From Halanaerobiaceae bacterium ANBcell28 (GTDB lineage: Bacteria; Bacillota; Halanaerobiia; Halanaerobiales; DTU029): a stretch of DNA of 45,945 nucleotides. Within the stretch, counting starts at the first letter, position 1; every line of letters starts with the position of its first letter. A program made the position numbers and the translations under genes. Below the pieces are notes generated by a model. The model was given only the letters and a program-made list of their open reading frames with translations. It had not been told where the DNA came from and ran no database searches. The stretch covers positions 1 through 45,945 of the forward strand of contig JBBJJH010000029.1 of the NCBI GenBank assembly GCA_037623315.1, given 5' to 3'. Of the stretch, positions 44,772 to 45,945 are shown one piece after another.

Positions 44772-45677
44772 TTGAAATTATTATCAGGGAAAGATAGGAA
44801 AGTAAAAGAAGCAATAGTAGCCATCAGTAAAAACAACTATGAAGGTGATGCTATTAAAGAGTCTTTATCATTATTAGATATTGATAATATAATAGATAGT
44901 AAGTCAGCAGTAATGATTACACCTAACTGGGTAGAGAATAAAAAGCCGGAAAGTGGAGTTGTAGTTGGAGCCGAGAGTTTGAGGGAACTGATCAGATTTA
45001 TAAAAAGTAAAAATCCCCAAAGAATAATTATTGCTACTGGCTCTGCCAGTGGAACTCTAGATGTTATGGAAAAGCAGGGTTACAAACAGATAATTGAAGA
45101 AGAAAAGGTAGAATTTGTGGATCTAAACTACGGCCCTTTTATAAAACTTGAATTGAATCATGACTCTCCTGGCTCTACTAAATTACATGAAATTGTTGAA
45201 GAAATAGATATTTTAATATCTTTTACCCAAATAAAGGTTCATTCAGAAGCTACAGTTTCTCTAGCCATTAAAAATATTGCCATGGGATGGCCGCCTACTG
45301 AAGAACATGGTGCCCCTAAAAAAAATACTGGAATACATAATGATTTGCATGGTTTTATTCGGGCTATGGCAGAAAAAATCCCTATTGATATTAGTATTGT
45401 TAGTGGAGATCAGGCCCTTGTAGGAAAAGGACCATCTGGTGGAAAACCTGTTAATTCAGACCTGGTAATTGCAGGTACTGATCCAGTTGCTACAGATGTT
45501 GTTGCTGCAAGATTATTAGGCTTTCAACCACAGGCTGTAAATTATTTGCATCAATTAATAAATAAAGGTATAGGAGAAGGGGATCTTGATAAGATAGATC
45601 TAAGGGGTTTGTCATTGGAAGAAGCAGGTAGAATTTTTTCTAAGGCTGCTTATGAATATGAGATTAATGTGAAATAA
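44772..45677 (+). CDS. DUF362 domain-containing protein
   Basis: A 301-aa DUF362 protein (IIATGSASG, TQIKVHSEATVSLAIKN, DPVATDVVAARLLG). The family is widespread in anaerobes and often carries ferredoxin-type clusters; none is present here. Function is unknown. TTG 44772 is chosen because AAGGAAGG (44756-44763) lies 8 bp upstream; GTG 44763 overlaps that site. It stands alone between the ftsH terminator and the operator region at 45705-45770. Confidence 0.82.
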   Translation: MKLLSGKDRKVKEAIVAISKNNYEGDAIKESLSLLDIDNIIDSKSAVMITPNWVENKKPESGVVVGAESLRELIRFIKSKNPQRIIIATGSASGTLDVMEKQGYKQIIEEEKVEFVDLNYGPFIKLELNHDSPGSTKLHEIVEEIDILISFTQIKVHSEATVSLAIKNIAMGWPPTEEHGAPKKNTGIHNDLHGFIRAMAEKIPIDISIVSGDQALVGKGPSGGKPVNSDLVIAGTDPVATDVVAARLLGFQPQAVNYLHQLINKGIGEGDLDKIDLRGLSLEEAGRIFSKAAYEYEINVK

Positions 45678-45704
45678 TTAAATATCATAATTAATATAAA
45701 ACTC

Positions 45705-45733
45705 TTGACAATATCCAGTAAATGGGTTATAGT
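45705..45733 (+). promoter_or_regulatory. sigma-A promoter at the window end
   Basis: TTGACA (45705-45710), 17-bp spacer, TATAGT (45728-45733). Transcription should start near 45740, exactly at the first operator. Confidence 0.85.
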
Positions 45734-45739
45734 TTAAAA

Positions 45740-45770
45740 TGACCAGTGGTCAGTATATGACTTTTGGTCA
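45740..45770 (+). promoter_or_regulatory. two tandem palindromic operators
   Basis: TGACCAGTGGTCA (45740-45752) is a perfect 6-1-6 palindrome. TGACTTTTGGTCA (45758-45770) is a related, imperfect copy. They are spaced 18 bp apart, start to start, at the expected transcription start. This looks like a repressor site of TetR/MarR style; the regulator is not identified. Confidence 0.75.
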
Positions 45771-45796
45771 ATTTAGTATTGATGAGGTGAATTTGT

Positions 45797-45945
45797 ATGA
45801 GTAATAAAATTAGAAATATGATAAGTCTTTTCGCAGTGAGAATTATTAAGTATCGATTTAAAGCTATATTAATATTTGTCTTATGGTCGAATTTATCTAA
45901 GACAGCCAAGAAAACTCCATACAAGCTACTGTATTGGGTGGAGAT
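45797..45945 (+). CDS. unidentified protein, 5' part only (cut by window end)
   Basis: An open frame starts at ATG 45797 with GAGGTGA 6 bp upstream and runs off the window after 49 codons without a stop. The visible N-terminus is basic (MSNKIRNMISLFAVRIIKYR) and then has one hydrophobic stretch (AILIFVLW). The promoter and twin operators upstream support a real, regulated gene. Too little is visible to name it; a membrane protein or an efflux component would fit a drug-responsive operator, but this is only a guess. Confidence 0.6.
   Translation, partial: MSNKIRNMISLFAVRIIKYRFKAILIFVLWSNLSKTAKKTPYKLLYWVE

Noticed and set aside
45727-45924. Minus-strand open frame of 65 codons at the window end
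   Set aside because: It overlaps a promoter, the twin operators and a plus-strand frame with a good ribosome-binding site; its composition is that of AT-rich shadow sequence.

Overview
The window reads as a chromosomal segment of a low-GC, spore-lineage Firmicute. It has strong Shine-Dalgarno sites, TTGACA/TATAAT promoters, T-box and SAM-I leaders, U-tailed terminators and the sporulation/division genes yabP, yabQ, divIC, spoIIE and ftsH. An anaerobe is suggested by the sulfide-dependent homocysteine genes (HcyBio, NIL-ferredoxin, UPF0280), a short cobalamin methionine synthase and ferredoxin-type clusters. The overall impression is Halanaerobiales-like; this is inference from style and gene content, not from a search. 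All protein genes except yabP lie on the + strand.

Layout. (1) 1-1710: 3' end of 23S rRNA, two promoters, 5S rRNA and thirteen tRNA genes (Gln, Lys, fMet, Gly, Met, Ser, Glu, Val, Asp, Thr, Ala, Tyr, Gly), closed by a terminator. (2) 1749-4212: a T-box leader, probably sensing tRNA-Phe, then pheA and a HisC-type aminotransferase. (3) 4417-14107: the branched-chain amino acid block ilvD, ilvB, ilvN, ilvC, leuA, leuC, leuD, leuB. (4) 14242-19873: two paralogous class I/II aminotransferases separated by a zinc-ribbon methyltransferase and an Rpn-family nuclease with a 12-nt coding repeat, followed by a Nudix hydrolase and a beta-phosphoglucomutase. (5) 19883-25167: promoter, SAM-I riboswitch, three homocysteine-synthesis genes and metH. 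(6) 25256-26947: a QueF-family protein that lacks the catalytic cysteine, then ilvE. (7) 27027-29161: arsenic resistance genes arsR, arsC, acr3. (8) 29233-29402: a 170-bp MITE-like element, then a 69-aa orphan protein. (9) 29694-32006: a LacI-type regulator with a perfect palindrome on its own -35 region, and an MsmX/UgpC-type sugar ABC ATPase. (10) 32081-44564: yabP (inverted), yabQ, divIC, tex, an S1-domain gene, a DUF501 gene, ppx/gppA, tRNA-Leu, spoIIE, tilS, hpt, ftsH. (11) 44772-45945: a DUF362 protein and the start of an unidentified gene controlled by two tandem palindromic operators.

How the parts fit. Regions 2 and 3 with ilvE make phenylalanine and Val/Ile/Leu. Region 5 makes homocysteine and methionine under SAM control. 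Region 10 is the conserved Firmicute division/sporulation neighbourhood. The most unusual items are the QueF-like protein with an altered active site, the MITE-like element with 15-bp perfect ends and a 5-bp duplication, the Rpn gene with in-frame repeats, two genes whose best ribosome-binding site points to ATA/ATC rather than a normal start codon, the inverted yabP, and the overlapping terminator/operator/-35 before the lacI-type gene. No CRISPR array, prophage or complete insertion sequence was seen.
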